64,000 bases of DNA from Capsicum annuum (lineage: Eukaryota > Streptophyta > Magnoliopsida > Solanales > Solanaceae). The notes beneath the pieces were generated by a model. That model was not told the origin of the DNA and searched no databases. It saw only the letters and a list, made by a program, of their open reading frames with translations. Location of the stretch: positions 120,997,311 to 121,061,310 of the forward strand of contig NC_061116.1 of the NCBI RefSeq assembly GCF_002878395.1. The letters are read 5' to 3'. Positions 63,904-64,000 of the stretch are shown one piece after another. Within the stretch, counting starts at the first letter, position 1, and each line of letters starts with the position of its first letter. A program made the translations under genes and the position numbers.

Positions 63904-64000
63904 TTTGATAAAGTGTTGTTATTAATTGTAATTAGGGTCTTATGTATGTTAGCTTCAGTAGTTTTTCCAATAAAAAATGGGCTAAAAAGGGGCCCAAATA

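Larger units (their letters stand above)
62005..63968. mobile_element. MULE-like element with terminal inverted repeats and 9-bp TSD
   Basis: The left end reads GGAAAAATTTCAGAAATAGC, with CCTTAATTATAC, GTTTCATAATTACGAAAA and TAGCAAATTG following. The right end, on the other strand, reads GGAAAAACTACTGAAGCTAA, with CCCTAATTACAA and TAGCAAAAGTAG following, so the inverted repeats are about 100 bp and diverged. A perfect 9-bp duplication AATAAAAAA is at 61996-62004 and 63969-63977, the length expected for Mutator superfamily insertion. There is no transposase. The inside is polypyrimidine, microsatellite and minisatellite plus a possible short coding region. The true length is unknown because of the 100-N gap. 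Confidence 0.78.

Overview
The window looks like a repeat-dense stretch of a plant nuclear genome. It is AT-rich, has plant-type introns, a degraded chloroplast psbC fragment, Ty3/gypsy retroelements with long terminal repeats (LTRs) of about 2.2-2.6 kb, and Mutator-like (MULE) DNA transposons. The style of the gypsy and MULE/DUF1985-Ulp1 proteins suggests Solanaceae, but that is inference from recalled families, not a search. I see no intact host gene. Every long coding region belongs to a mobile element and is broken by stops, frameshifts or insertions.

Layout. 1-4308: degenerate repeats, a plastid-derived psbC fragment (minus, 1345-1665), a 40-bp minisatellite and a MITE-like element. 4309-14105: complete but decayed minus-strand Ty3/gypsy element 'D' with two LTRs, PBS, PPT, gag-pol and 5-bp target-site duplication (TSD) TATCT. 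14106-19644: non-autonomous and MULE-terminal sequence full of TATACAT-type simple repeats, with a direct repeat and a 465-bp tandem duplication. 19645-22028: MULE transposase pseudogene (plus), cut off in its catalytic region by an LTR at 22029.

22029-34065: chimera of two gypsy elements. The left end is a B1 LTR, interrupted by a reverse-oriented solo LTR 'C' with TSD CTTTC. It joins directly to the gag-pol and 3' LTR of B2. 34066-37382 and 57569-59596 (minus) are the two halves of one DUF1985/Ulp1-type gene of the kind carried by MULEs. They are separated by about 20 kb of nested gypsy elements: 'A' (37383-57568) sits in the gene, 'F' (37593-48169, TSD GAATC) sits in A's 5' LTR, and the 3' half of 'G' (pol plus LTR, 38031-42580) lies inside F. 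59852 to about 61690 resembles a solo or truncated LTR of another family. 62005-63968 is a MULE-like element with terminal inverted repeats and a perfect 9-bp TSD, containing a 100-N assembly gap.

How the parts relate. The transposase (plus) and the Ulp1-type gene (minus) point at each other and are both truncated at the B1/B2 chimera, at the second catalytic region and just before the protease domain respectively. The simplest reading is one large Ulp1-bearing MULE, later hit by several LTR retrotransposons. Recombination between two of those removed the convergent 3' ends of both genes. A second theme is a conserved AAGGTATGT donor-like site in most of the gypsy LTRs, with good acceptor-like sites just before gag in D and A. 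This suggests a spliced 5' leader that would remove the primer binding site.
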